From assembly GCA_934272845.1 (NCBI GenBank), contig CAKQSF010000010.1, positions 4,026 through 68,025 on the forward strand: a DNA stretch of 64,000 nucleotides. Direction: 5' to 3'. The position numbers were made by a program, and so were the translations under genes. The DNA comes from an uncultured Prevotella sp. GTDB taxonomy: Bacteria; Bacteroidota; Bacteroidia; Bacteroidales; Bacteroidaceae. How positions within the stretch are numbered: position 1 is the first letter of the stretch; each line of letters starts with the position of its first letter. Positions 9,196 through 18,366 of this stretch are shown piece by piece. The notes below the pieces were generated by a model. The model made no database searches. It had not been told where the DNA came from and saw nothing but the letters and a program-made list of their open reading frames with translations.

Positions 9196-10218
9196 TTACT
9201 TAATGCCTCTGTCGTTAAGTGCTTTGCTATACTTGGCAGCATTGGCAAGATGCTCGGAGTAAGTGCGTGCGAAGTTGTGAGTACCAGAGAAATCCTCCTT
9301 GGCGCACATGTAAAGGTAGTCGTGCTTTACAAGATGAAGAACGGCATCAATACCAGCCACGCTCGGTATGCGGATAGGGCCAGGGGGAAGCCCCGTGTTG
9401 ACATAGGTGTTATAAGGAGACTTCACACGCAGCATGTTATTGTAAATGCGGCGTAATTCAAACTGCTTCAGAGCGAACTTAATTGTAGGGTCGGCCTGCA
9501 ATGGCATACCTTGCTTCAAGCGGTTATAGTACATACCAGCCACCATGGGTTTCTCTGCGTTGTTAGCAGTTTCCTCATCTACGATGGAAGCCATGGTAAC
9601 GACCTCAAGAGGAGTTAGTTCGAGTGCATCGGCCTCGCTCTTGCGTTTGCCATTCCAAAACGCTTTCTGCTCCTCGTTCATCTTCTTAAGGAACTTTTGC
9701 ACGCTGATGTTCCAATATATCTCGTACGTGTTAGGTATGAACATAGCCATGATTGAGGCGGTATCTGCACCATAGAGCGCACATGAATCATTATTGTCAA
9801 GATATGATAGCAGTTCGTCTTTGCTCATCATCAGTTTGTTAGACAATTCTTCCGCAAGGCGTTCTCTAGTTCGTACGGACGGTATGGTGAGTTTTACGGG
9901 TGACTGTTGGCCGTTGCGTAGGTGACGAAAGAACTGTAATGAGCCCATGCTTGGAGTAATCTCGTATCGACCAGAACGCATATTATCTCTGTATTTAGAG
10001 TGGCGTGTTAGTATTGTAAGTGCAGCAGACCCCAACCCTTTACAATCGTTAGAGAGTTTTGCGGAGAGAGAATCGATAGTATCGTCATTGTCAATGTAAA
10101 TGTACACCGTCTCCTTGTTCTTGCTAAGAGGAGCGAAAAGACAGTAAGCCATTAGTGCGATAAGAAGCGCAATGATGGAAGACAATGCTAAAATAAACTG
10201 TTTTCTTGTAAGTGTCAT
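9196..10218 (-). CDS. mltG: Endolytic peptidoglycan transglycosylase MltG (YceG-like)
   Basis: The protein has 340 residues from the ATG at 10218. A longer frame to 10248 was rejected because its ATG lies inside the -7 promoter box. One N-terminal transmembrane helix (about residues 8-28, LALSSIIALLIALMAYCLF) is followed by a LysM-like region and the YceG domain: FIPNTYEIYWN, then EVVTMASIVDEET, MVAGMYYNRL, MPLQADPTIKFAL and GLPPGPIRIPS. MltG cuts nascent glycan strands at the inner membrane and sets chain length (family knowledge). The segment usually reading ASIVEKE/ASIVEEE has Asp at the first acidic position (see findings). It is monocistronic with its own promoter and terminator. Confidence 0.92.
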   Translation of the reverse strand: MTLTRKQFILALSSIIALLIALMAYCLFAPLSKNKETVYIYIDNDDTIDSLSAKLSNDCKGLGSAALTILTRHSKYRDNMRSGRYEITPSMGSLQFFRHLRNGQQSPVKLTIPSVRTRERLAEELSNKLMMSKDELLSYLDNNDSCALYGADTASIMAMFIPNTYEIYWNISVQKFLKKMNEEQKAFWNGKRKSEADALELTPLEVVTMASIVDEETANNAEKPMVAGMYYNRLKQGMPLQADPTIKFALKQFELRRIYNNMLRVKSPYNTYVNTGLPPGPIRIPSVAGIDAVLHLVKHDYLYMCAKEDFSGTHNFARTYSEHLANAAKYSKALNDRGIK

Positions 10219-10244
10219 AATGTGATGTGCTTTTCTATTGTGGT

Positions 10245-10253
10245 GCAAAGTTA
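10245..10253 (-). promoter_or_regulatory. -7 box of mltG
   Basis: TAACTTTGC on the minus strand, 27 nt upstream of the chosen ATG. It covers the alternative upstream ATG, which decides the mltG start. Confidence 0.7.
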
Positions 10254-10370
10254 ATAATATTCTGCATAAAACTATGGGAAAAGCATATAAATATAATAGA
10301 GAAGAGTTAAATAAAATTAAAAGATTGAGTTTGAAAATATGCGTGTACCTTATGGTAATAAAAAAAGTTG

Positions 10371-10379
10371 TAACTTTGC
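10371..10379 (+). promoter_or_regulatory. -7 box of rpsA
   Basis: TAACTTTGC, 47 nt upstream of the rpsA ATG. The -33 region holds no clear TTTG. The A/T-rich leader has no Shine-Dalgarno site, as is usual for ribosomal protein genes in this phylum. Confidence 0.7.
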
Positions 10380-10426
10380 ATGCGACTTTTCATGTTGGAG
10401 AGTCACTTAATATTTTATTTTCATTT

Positions 10427-12208
10427 ATGTCTAACTTTAAAAATGTACAGCCACTCGACGATTTCAACTGGGACGAGTTCGAGAACGGCGGTATTTCAAA
10501 CGAAAGCAAGGAAGCACAGGAAGCTTCTTATGACGCAACTCTTAACAAGGTTTCTGAAGGCCAGGTTGTAGAGGGCACAGTAATCTCAATCGACAAGAAA
10601 GAGGTTATCGTAAACATCGGTTACAAGAGCGACGGTATCATCGCCGCATCTGAATTCCGTTACAATCCAGATCTGAAGATCGGCGATAAGGTAGAAGTTT
10701 ACGTCGAGAATCAGGAGGATAAGAAGGGTCAGCTTATTCTTTCTCACAAGAAGGCACGTCTCAGCAAGAGTTGGGATCGCGTTAACGCTGCTCTTGAGAA
10801 CGAGGAAATCATCCAGGGCTTCATCAAGTGCCGCACTAAGGGTGGTATGATTGTTGATGTATTTGGTATTGAGGCATTCCTTCCAGGTTCTCAGATTGAT
10901 GTACATCCAATCCGCGACTACGACGTATTCGTAGGTAAGACAATGGAGTTCAAGATTGTTAAGATCAATCAGGAGTTCCGTAACGTTGTCGTTTCACACA
11001 AGGCTCTCATCGAGGCTGAGATTGAGGCTCAGAAGAAGGAGATTATGTCTAAACTCGAGAAGGGTCAGGTTTACGAAGGAACTGTTAAGAACATCACTTC
11101 TTACGGTGTATTCGTTGACCTCGGTGGTGTTGACGGTCTCGTTCATATCACAGACCTCTCTTGGGGCCGCGTAAGCGATCCACACGAGGTTGTACAGCTC
11201 GACCAGAAGGTGAACGTTGTAATTCTCGACTTCGATGACGAGAAGAAGCGTATCGCTCTCGGTATCAAGCAGCTCACTCCACACCCATGGGATGCTCTCG
11301 ATCCAAACCTCAAGGTTGGTGACCGCATCAAGGGTAAGGTAGTCGTTATCGCTGATTACGGTGCATTCGTAGAGGTAGCACCTGGCGTTGAGGGGCTTAT
11401 CCACGTCAGCGAGATGTCTTGGAGCCAGCACCTCCGTTCTGCTCAGGACTTCCTTTCTGTAGGTGATGAGGTAGAGGCTGAAATTCTTACTCTCGACCGT
11501 GAGGAGCGTAAGATGTCTCTCGGTATCCGTCAGTTGAAGGATGACCCATGGGCTAACATCGAGGAGAAGTATCCTGTAGGTTCTAAGCACACTGCAAAGG
11601 TTCGTAACTTCACTAACTTCGGTATCTTCGTTGAACTCGAAGAGGGTGTTGACGGACTTATACACATCTCTGACCTTTCTTGGACAAAGAAGGTTAAGAA
11701 GCCATCTGACTTCACAACTGAAGGCGCATCTATCGACGTTGTAGTTCTTGAGATAGACAAGGAAAATCGTCGTCTCTCTCTCGGCCACAAGCAGTTGGAG
11801 GAGAACCCTTGGGATAAGTACGAGACAATCTATACTCCTGGTTCAGTACACACAGGTAAGATTGTTGACGTTATGGACAAGGGCGCTGTCGTTGCACTCA
11901 ACGAAGGCGGTGAAGGTTTCGCTACTCCAAAGCACCTTGTTAAGGAAGACGGTACTCAGGCACAGAAGGGTGAGGAACTCGAGTTCAAGGTAATTGAGTT
12001 CGTTAAGGAGACAAAGCGTATCATCCTTTCTCACTCTCGCACATTTGAGCCAGAGAAGCCATTGGAGGAGAAGAAGGCTCCACGTAACGCAAAGCGTTCT
12101 GGTAAGAAGGAAGATACTGCTGCTATCAATAACGTAGCGGCTTCTACTTCACTCGGAGACTTCGACGCTCTCGCAGCATTGAAGGCTAAGATGGAAGAGG
12201 ATAAGTAA
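10427..12208 (+). CDS. rpsA: 30S ribosomal protein S1
   Basis: The protein has 593 residues from the ATG at 10427 (MSNFKNVQPLDD), the normal size for Bacteroidetes S1. The frame is open to 10238 upstream, but that part contains the promoter and reads through non-coding A/T-rich DNA. Six S1 (OB-fold) repeats are visible, beginning near EGQVVEGTVISI, ENEEIIQGFIKC, EKGQVYEGTVKNI, VGDRIKGKVVVI, VGSKHTAKVRNF and PGSVHTGKIVDV. Repeats 3-5 carry the typical GVFVDLGGVDGLVHITDLSW pattern. S1 binds mRNA on the small subunit and helps initiation, which matters in a lineage that rarely uses Shine-Dalgarno sites. A lysine-rich tail follows. Codon choice is strongly biased (AAG, CTC, GTT), as expected for high expression. 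A strong terminator follows. Confidence 0.97.
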   Translation: MSNFKNVQPLDDFNWDEFENGGISNESKEAQEASYDATLNKVSEGQVVEGTVISIDKKEVIVNIGYKSDGIIAASEFRYNPDLKIGDKVEVYVENQEDKKGQLILSHKKARLSKSWDRVNAALENEEIIQGFIKCRTKGGMIVDVFGIEAFLPGSQIDVHPIRDYDVFVGKTMEFKIVKINQEFRNVVVSHKALIEAEIEAQKKEIMSKLEKGQVYEGTVKNITSYGVFVDLGGVDGLVHITDLSWGRVSDPHEVVQLDQKVNVVILDFDDEKKRIALGIKQLTPHPWDALDPNLKVGDRIKGKVVVIADYGAFVEVAPGVEGLIHVSEMSWSQHLRSAQDFLSVGDEVEAEILTLDREERKMSLGIRQLKDDPWANIEEKYPVGSKHTAKVRNFTNFGIFVELEEGVDGLIHISDLSWTKKVKKPSDFTTEGASIDVVVLEIDKENRRLSLGHKQLEENPWDKYETIYTPGSVHTGKIVDVMDKGAVVALNEGGEGFATPKHLVKEDGTQAQKGEELEFKVIEFVKETKRIILSHSRTFEPEKPLEEKKAPRNAKRSGKKEDTAAINNVAASTSLGDFDALAALKAKMEEDK

Positions 12209-12235
12209 TCGTACTTAAGCCAAAAGCATAATAAT

Positions 12236-12272
12236 AAGGGTCGCAGAAGTTTTTTTTCTGCGACCCTTTTCT
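12236..12272 (+). terminator. Terminator after rpsA
   Basis: AAGGGTCGCAGAA (12236-12248) pairs perfectly with TTCTGCGACCCTT (12256-12268), with a T-rich loop and a T tail. Confidence 0.92.
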
Positions 12273-12314
12273 TAATATGTATTCTATATAGGAGGAATAT
12301 AAAAACTTGATGTT

Positions 12315-12968
12315 ATGACTCTTAAGGAAAGATACAATAAGGTTCTGGATTATTTTAGGGAGACACAGCCTGTAGTGGATACTGAATTGCAGTATGGTTC
12401 TGTATTTCAACTGCTCATTGCTGTTGTGCTATCAGCGCAATGTACGGATAAACGAGTTAATATGGTTACTCCGGAACTGTTCCGTGATTATCCTGATGCT
12501 GCGTCATTAGCGAAGGCTGATGAGGTGGAGATATATGAATATGTCAAGAGTATATCTTATCCTAATGCCAAAGCGCGACATATTGTTGAACTGTCACGCA
12601 TGCTTGTAGAGGACTTTGATGGTGAAATACCGTCCGACATGAACCTGTTATTGAGATTGCCTGGGGTAGGTCGCAAGACGGCTAACGTTATTCAGGCGGT
12701 TGCTTTTGGTAAAAGCGCTATGGCGGTTGATACGCATATCTATCGTGTAAGCCACAGGTTAGGACTAGTTCCTGTGTCTTGTAACACACCGTTGAAAGTA
12801 GAGCGTTATCTTGTAAAGTATATTCCTAAGGAGGAAATACCGCGTGCTCACCATTGGTTGCTGCTGCATGGCAGATATGTATGTAAAAGTTTAAGACCAC
12901 AATGTGAAAAATGTCCCTTTACATCGTATTGTCCGAAGAGAATGGAAGGGAGTAAGTTAGGTAAGTAA
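12315..12968 (+). CDS. nth: Endonuclease III (DNA glycosylase/AP lyase)
   Basis: The protein has 217 residues. It removes oxidised pyrimidines and cuts the abasic site in base excision repair. The helix-hairpin-helix LPGVGRKTANVI carries catalytic Lys121, and VDTHIYR carries catalytic Asp139. The C-terminal 4Fe-4S loop has Cys190, 197, 200 and 206 in the standard C-x6-C-x2-C-x5-C spacing. A GGAGG at 12291-12295 lies 19 nt from the ATG, too far to be a normal ribosome site. The next gene starts 24 bp downstream, so both are probably co-transcribed. Confidence 0.97.
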   Translation: MTLKERYNKVLDYFRETQPVVDTELQYGSVFQLLIAVVLSAQCTDKRVNMVTPELFRDYPDAASLAKADEVEIYEYVKSISYPNAKARHIVELSRMLVEDFDGEIPSDMNLLLRLPGVGRKTANVIQAVAFGKSAMAVDTHIYRVSHRLGLVPVSCNTPLKVERYLVKYIPKEEIPRAHHWLLLHGRYVCKSLRPQCEKCPFTSYCPKRMEGSKLGK

Positions 12969-12992
12969 TGCGTCTGTAAATAAAAAAAGAAT

Positions 12993-14072
12993 ATGATGAA
13001 GAGATTGATGATACTGCTGCTGACAATGTGTTCATGCATTGTGCTCATGGCAGAGAATATAAAGGTTACTGTTAAGGGAACTACTGATAAGGGGTCTAAA
13101 GTGGTCTTTGTCTTTGTGAATGGTGATAATAGAAAGGTTACGAAAGTGAATGTCACTAACGGTACTTTTACTTATAACGCTGAAGTTGAAAAATGTTCGT
13201 ACCTGTTCTTTGTAGATAAATCTACGAGAAAACAAAGTCTTGTAGTGGCTGATGGTGCAGACATTGCCCTTGATATGGATAAAGATGTATCTTCTGGTAC
13301 GCCTCTTAATGATAAACTTCATGGTATTGTGGTTGAGTTAGAGAAGTATAGTGACGAGGCGATAGAATGTCGTAAGCAGGCGGAAAGTGAAGCTGACGCT
13401 CAGAAGGCGATTACGCTTCGTGCTAAGGCAAGGCAACAGAAACGGGAGTATCTCGATGCTCTGAAGAAGGTGATAGATGATAATAAGGATAACTGTTTAC
13501 CTGTGTATTTTATACAAGCCAACATGATGGACTTGGACTTTCAGCAACTTCAGGCTTATGCTTATAGTGGAGCGCAGTATACGGTGCATCCTATGTTTGC
13601 GAATGTGTTGTATTTTATACAGTCTGAAGGAGCGAAACTGAGTTTGGTAGGTAGGAAGTTTACGGACTTTTCTGTTAAAGATGTCGACGGGACGAAGCAT
13701 CAGTTGAGTGAATATGTAGGTAAGGGAAACTATGTTCTTATTGACTTCTGGGCTTCATGGTGTGGTCCTTGCATGGGAGAGATGCCAACGCTGAAGACTG
13801 TAAAGGCGAGATATGGCAAGAATGGCTTTCAGATTGTAGGCATTTCGCTTGATAATAGTGCTGTTAGTTGGCAGTCTGCCATTAAGAGTGGCGGGCTTGA
13901 CTGGCTGCATTTTAGTGACCTTAATGGTTGGGAAAATGTGGGAGCGAGGCTTTATAATGTAAGGAGCATACCGAGTAACTTCCTTTGTAATGCTGAGGGA
14001 GTGATTGTTGCGGTAGACCTTCGTGGTGAAGCTCTCTTGGAAAAACTTGAAGAAATTTATGATACTATGTAG
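12993..14072 (+). CDS. TlpA-like periplasmic thiol-disulfide oxidoreductase with DUF4369-like N-terminal domain
   Basis: The protein has 359 residues with a signal peptide (KRLMILLLTMCSCIVLMA) that ends near Ala20. Residues about 22-110 form an all-beta domain like DUF4369 (KVTVKGTTDKGSKVVFVFV). A charged helical linker follows (about 110-165). Residues about 220-359 are a thioredoxin/AhpC-TSA fold with FWASWCGPC, redox cysteines 257 and 260, and a cis-Pro-like RSIPSNFLC. This architecture is very common in Bacteroides and Prevotella, where such proteins act in periplasmic disulfide or cytochrome maturation. The partner here is unknown. It lies in the nth transcription unit, which is probably only a shared promoter. 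Confidence 0.88.
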   Translation: MMKRLMILLLTMCSCIVLMAENIKVTVKGTTDKGSKVVFVFVNGDNRKVTKVNVTNGTFTYNAEVEKCSYLFFVDKSTRKQSLVVADGADIALDMDKDVSSGTPLNDKLHGIVVELEKYSDEAIECRKQAESEADAQKAITLRAKARQQKREYLDALKKVIDDNKDNCLPVYFIQANMMDLDFQQLQAYAYSGAQYTVHPMFANVLYFIQSEGAKLSLVGRKFTDFSVKDVDGTKHQLSEYVGKGNYVLIDFWASWCGPCMGEMPTLKTVKARYGKNGFQIVGISLDNSAVSWQSAIKSGGLDWLHFSDLNGWENVGARLYNVRSIPSNFLCNAEGVIVAVDLRGEALLEKLEEIYDTM

Positions 14073-14117
14073 TGTTTCTTATTCTCTATGGTAGGGAATG
14101 TTGCATTATACAATGAA

Positions 14118-14160
14118 ATAAGCGAGTGGGGACGGCCTTTTTGCATACCCACTCGCTTAT
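14118..14160. terminator. Bidirectional terminator between the TlpA-like gene and the GHL10 gene
   Basis: ATAAGCGAGTGGG (14118-14130) pairs with CCCACTCGCTTAT (14148-14160). Converging genes lie on both sides. It would end the long minus-strand run that begins at purM. Confidence 0.85.
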
Positions 14161-14202
14161 ACTTTTGTTATGAAAATATTATTATAGACGGGTTGTTTGA
14201 TT

Positions 14203-15756
14203 CTATAACTTTATCTTTTTCTTCGTTATCTTGCTTTCATTTGACAGCCTGTTTAGGGCGGTAACAACGTAAGTGAATTTCGTTTTGCCATTGACGTAGG
14301 GTAGTTTTAGCCATGTTTTTTCTGTGATGGCAACAATATGCGATGGGTCTTCAGTGTTGATTGTCTCGCCTTTAGCAAATCTATATACAACGTATTTTAT
14401 TGCTTCATCGCGCCAACTTGTTGCCTTTGGCTCGCGCCAGAATAGCATATATCCATCGCTTGTCCACACGTCATCAAGTCTTTTAGGTTTATCAGGGGTG
14501 GTATCGTCAATGAATGGCATCTGTGGTTGTAAGGCTGGGTAACGCCAGTAGTTTGTGCGCAGTTGTGTACCGTATTCTCCTATGTTGTCTACCGCTGCTT
14601 TAGCGTACCACAAAACAGTACCATTGATGTTGGGAACAGTTGTGTGTAACTGATATTTCGCAGCCATTTGGTTCTGCTGTTTATTATGAAGGTCTGCGTA
14701 TTTTGCTGTTCTTTCGATGTCTTCTCCGATGTAAAGAGGACGGTTTCCGCAGTTCTTTCCCCACCAATTAATAAGTATTTCATAGTCTGCTGCTTTGTTT
14801 CCTATCTCCCAATAGAGTTGTGGTACACAGTAATCTATCCATCCTTTGTTTACCCACAGAAGTACATCAGCATATAGGTCATCATAGTTTTGAAGTCCGT
14901 TAGTATTAGAACCAATACTTGATGCCTTCTTATTACGATAAATTCCGAATGGTGAGACGCCAAATTTTACCCATGGTTTAATGCTCCGTATGGTGTCATG
15001 TAGTTGCTTAATGAATATGTTGACGTTGTTTCTGCGCCAGTCTCCTATGCTGTTAAAGTGTCCATTGTTTTGTAATTGGTATTCTTCTGCATCGGGAATG
15101 GCAACACCTGGGGCAGGATAGGGATAGAAGTAGTCATCTATGTGGAAGCCGTCTATGTTGTAACGACGTACGATATCGGCTGCTACTTTGCATATCCATT
15201 CACGGTTTGCAGGTTTGGCAGGGTCGAGAATGTATAGTCCATCATATGGGAATACAAGGTCGGGACGGCGTACTGCAATATGGGTTGTTGACAGTTCATT
15301 GGTAACTTTAGTCTTTGCACGGAAGGGGTTAATCCATGCATGTAGTTCCATTCCTCGCTTATGGCATTCAGTTATCATCCATTGCAGTGGGTCCCAGTAT
15401 GGCGATGGTGGTGTACCTTGTCTGCCAGTAAGAAATCTGCTCCATGGTTCTAGGGTACTTTGGTATAGTGCGTCACACTCAGGGCGAACCTGAAAGATTA
15501 TTGCATTGACCCCATCCTTTTGTAATTCGTCAAGTTGATATGTCAAAGTGCGTTGCATATTCTCTGTTCCAATGCCAGTAAACTGACCGTTAACGCATTG
15601 TATCCATGCCCCTCGAAACTCACGTTTAGTTGCAAATGTGTCTGCAGTTGCTACGCTTGCGCATGATGTAAGCAGCGTAAAAGACAATAATAAGGCGTGG
15701 AACAATGCTTTGCTCCACGCCTTATGTGAATGTTTTATCTTTGATGTAAATGTCAT
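14203..15756 (-). CDS. Family 10 glycosylhydrolase-like lipoprotein (GHL10 / DUF187)
   Basis: The protein has 517 residues. A lipoprotein signal is visible (LLLSFTLLTSC, with the lipobox Cys near residue 32), so it is probably tethered in the envelope. The body is the GHL10 TIM barrel: GAWIQCVNGQF, DGVNAIIFQVRPECDALY, HAWINPFRAK, DGFHIDDYFYPYP, KFGVSPFGIYRN and DYCVPQLYWEIG. The C-terminal 110 residues look like a fibronectin type III domain (DGYMLFWREPKATSW...KYVVYRFAKGE). Related enzymes act on glycans of peptidoglycan (denuded glycan strands in the best-studied relatives), which fits its place behind PBP1A. The substrate is inferred, not shown. It lies 34 bp downstream of the PBP gene and ends the run. 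Confidence 0.85.
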   Translation of the reverse strand: MTFTSKIKHSHKAWSKALFHALLLSFTLLTSCASVATADTFATKREFRGAWIQCVNGQFTGIGTENMQRTLTYQLDELQKDGVNAIIFQVRPECDALYQSTLEPWSRFLTGRQGTPPSPYWDPLQWMITECHKRGMELHAWINPFRAKTKVTNELSTTHIAVRRPDLVFPYDGLYILDPAKPANREWICKVAADIVRRYNIDGFHIDDYFYPYPAPGVAIPDAEEYQLQNNGHFNSIGDWRRNNVNIFIKQLHDTIRSIKPWVKFGVSPFGIYRNKKASSIGSNTNGLQNYDDLYADVLLWVNKGWIDYCVPQLYWEIGNKAADYEILINWWGKNCGNRPLYIGEDIERTAKYADLHNKQQNQMAAKYQLHTTVPNINGTVLWYAKAAVDNIGEYGTQLRTNYWRYPALQPQMPFIDDTTPDKPKRLDDVWTSDGYMLFWREPKATSWRDEAIKYVVYRFAKGETINTEDPSHIVAITEKTWLKLPYVNGKTKFTYVVTALNRLSNESKITKKKIKL

Positions 15757-15790
15757 CTTAGGTTTTGTTTAATGTGATTATTTACGATCA

Positions 15791-18301
15791 CTATATGTTA
15801 TCGAAAGTCACTTCTTCCTCTTTTTGATGCTGTTTAGGTTCTAAGTTTTTCTCCCCAGTATTGTCATTAGTTTCCTTTTCTATTGGATTTCCATTCTCGT
15901 CAAGTTGTATTTCCTTGAAATGGTCAATAGAATCAGCATTAAGCGTGTCTCTGCGTGTACTTCCATAGTATGTGCATTCGTACATACTTCGGTCAATGTC
16001 AGCACCTTCTGGCATCTTAAACTTGCCGTGATACTTTTGGAAAGCAGGGTCACCGAATACAGACTGCAGGAAATATCCGCATATAGGCAGTGCAGTTCGT
16101 GAACCTTGTCCTAGTGCTCCAGTGCGGAAGTGTATGCAACGGTATTCACCACCGACCCATGCTCCTACTACAAGGTTTGGCGAAACACCCATGAACCATG
16201 CGTCAGAGTGGTTGTTAGATGTACCTGTTTTGCCGCCGAACTCAGTATCATTGAATTTTCCTATGTACCCCCACAGGCTTTGAGATGTACCGCCTCGTTC
16301 TCTTAGTCCGCCAAGAAGCATCTGTTGCATGAGGTAAGCGGACCTTACACTTACAGCCTGTTTCGTTTCAGTTGGGGCTACATATATTTCTTTTCCATTT
16401 CGATCAACAATTCTTGTTACGAGAATAGCCTCATCGTGTGCCATACCTCCGTTAGCGATTGTACTGTAGGCGTTGGCAAGTTCGAGCAGGTTTACATCGC
16501 TAGACCCTAAGGCCAGTGCGGGAGCATCATCCAGTGGACTCTTGATTCCCATCTTCTCTGCAGTCTCGATAATGTTCTTAATGCCCATTTCTTGTCCCAA
16601 ACGCACAGCAATAGAGTTTACACTCTGTGCAAAAGCAATTTTCAATGGCATGGAATCACCAGTAAAATAGCCATTGGCATTTGTAGGAGTCCATGTTACT
16701 TCCTCCTTCTTCTTTGAGTCCCATACCTTCATTGAGAAGAATTCATCGCGTCGTTTGTCACACGGAGTCAGTCCTTGCTCCATCGCTTCAGTATACACAA
16801 ACAATTTGAATGTGGAGCCAGGCTGACGTTCAGCGGTAACTTTATCGTACTTCCAGTGGTTAAAGTCAATGTCGCCCACCCATGCTTTGACATGTCCTGT
16901 CTGCGGTTCCATAGCGACAAAAGAGCAGTGCATGAAACTTACCATGTAGCGAATAGAGTCCATTGTCGACATTTCCTTCTCCACTTGTCCTTTCTCGTAG
17001 TCAAAGACTTTTACGGCATGTGGCTTGTTAAGGTAGTAATTTACCGAGTCAGGATCATCAGGATACTTCGCTGTCAAGTACTTATAAACAGGTTGTTGCT
17101 TCGCGATATCCTCAATGAAGTTTGCTATCACCTTATGATTCTCGTCCTGCCAAGGCTCTTGTCCGCGCCAATGTGAGTTAAAGTTACGTTGTACTTGCTG
17201 CATTTGTTTGCGTGCGGCCTCCTCTGCATATTTCTGCATACGAGTATCAATGGTTGTATATATCTTCAGTCCATCGCTGTAGATGTCAACGTCTTGCAAA
17301 GATTCATACTCATTACTGAGTTTCTTTATGTATTTTGCCACAGCCTCGCGGAAGTATTTAGCCTGTCCGTCGTAGTTGTCTTCAACATTAAATTCAGATA
17401 CGTCAATGCTGATTTCTTTCAGAGAATCGCATTCCTCTCTAGTTAAATGTCCATGGTCTCTCATATTGTCTAATACTATATTGCGACGTTTAAGAGAGTT
17501 CTCAGGGTGTGAAATAGGATTATAATATGTCGTAGCCTTGAGCATACCGACAAGTACTGCTGCCTGTTCGGCAGTTAAATCCTTTGGAGTAGTGTTGAAA
17601 TAAGTCTTTGCTGCGGTTTTGATACCGTATGCATTATTACCAAAATCTACGGTGTTGGCATACTGAACAAGTATCTCTTTCTTTGCATCCTCGCGTCCTT
17701 TAGTCATTGCGAAGTACAATTCCAACTTAACAGCGGTAATCCATTCCTTAGTTTTCATGATAAGAATCTTCACTCCAGGAATCTTACCTACTAATCCAGT
17801 GCTATACTGTGTACGCACTCTGAACATGTTTTTGGCAAGTTGTTGAGTTATGGTAGAGGCTCCACGTCCACCTCTTCCCGTAGCAGCGTCTTTCGCAGCC
17901 CCGAGTAATCCCATAGGGTCGATACCCCAGTGATTGTAATATCGCTCGTCCTCAGTGTCGATAAGGGCACTCCAGAATACAGGGTTTACTTCCTCGTATT
18001 TAACAGGTGTGCGGTTCTCATTGAAGTATTTGCCCAGTAAAACGCTGTCGGCAGACCATAATTCAGATGCCTGACTGACCTTATGTTCGCTAATTTCCGA
18101 CCATCCAGGTGACTTACCGAATAGCCAAAAGAGGTTTATGTCAACGGCTCCGAAGTAGAGAATAGCCATGACTATTAATGAAAGAAATCCGTTAACAGTC
18201 TTGATATACCACGGTTTTCCTATGAAACAGCCTTTATACCAGGTCCAAAAGGCATTGGATTTGGATGCTATCCATGCTATAATCTGTTTGAGTTTTTCCA
18301 T
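15791..18301 (-). CDS. Bifunctional penicillin-binding protein 1A (glycosyltransferase GT51 and transpeptidase)
   Basis: The protein has 836 residues with a cytoplasmic N-terminus and one membrane helix (about residues 36-56). The GT51 domain has the catalytic EDERYYNHWG and RGASTITQQLAKNMF. The transpeptidase domain has the SxxK motif STFK (in RQPGSTFKLFVY), SVNS and KTGTSN. It polymerises and crosslinks peptidoglycan outside the inner membrane. The C-terminal tail is acidic and low-complexity (ETNDNTGEKNLEPKQHQKEEE). It lies in the minus-strand run after miaA (65 bp gap), next to lipid A genes, so envelope synthesis functions are grouped. Confidence 0.95.
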   Translation of the reverse strand: MEKLKQIIAWIASKSNAFWTWYKGCFIGKPWYIKTVNGFLSLIVMAILYFGAVDINLFWLFGKSPGWSEISEHKVSQASELWSADSVLLGKYFNENRTPVKYEEVNPVFWSALIDTEDERYYNHWGIDPMGLLGAAKDAATGRGGRGASTITQQLAKNMFRVRTQYSTGLVGKIPGVKILIMKTKEWITAVKLELYFAMTKGREDAKKEILVQYANTVDFGNNAYGIKTAAKTYFNTTPKDLTAEQAAVLVGMLKATTYYNPISHPENSLKRRNIVLDNMRDHGHLTREECDSLKEISIDVSEFNVEDNYDGQAKYFREAVAKYIKKLSNEYESLQDVDIYSDGLKIYTTIDTRMQKYAEEAARKQMQQVQRNFNSHWRGQEPWQDENHKVIANFIEDIAKQQPVYKYLTAKYPDDPDSVNYYLNKPHAVKVFDYEKGQVEKEMSTMDSIRYMVSFMHCSFVAMEPQTGHVKAWVGDIDFNHWKYDKVTAERQPGSTFKLFVYTEAMEQGLTPCDKRRDEFFSMKVWDSKKKEEVTWTPTNANGYFTGDSMPLKIAFAQSVNSIAVRLGQEMGIKNIIETAEKMGIKSPLDDAPALALGSSDVNLLELANAYSTIANGGMAHDEAILVTRIVDRNGKEIYVAPTETKQAVSVRSAYLMQQMLLGGLRERGGTSQSLWGYIGKFNDTEFGGKTGTSNNHSDAWFMGVSPNLVVGAWVGGEYRCIHFRTGALGQGSRTALPICGYFLQSVFGDPAFQKYHGKFKMPEGADIDRSMYECTYYGSTRRDTLNADSIDHFKEIQLDENGNPIEKETNDNTGEKNLEPKQHQKEEEVTFDNI

Positions 18302-18366
18302 AGTTTGTTTGATTGTTTGTCGTTTAAGTAATATAAATCTTATTTATAATAAACGTAAAAAGTGCA

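Noticed and set aside
10238..10426. N-terminal extension of ribosomal protein S1
   Set aside because: It covers the -7 box at 10371 and A/T-rich non-coding sequence. S1 proteins of this phylum start near MSNFKN.
12291..12295. Shine-Dalgarno site GGAGG for nth
   Set aside because: It is 19 nt from the ATG, beyond the working distance, and the only nearer ATG (12310) meets a stop after two codons.
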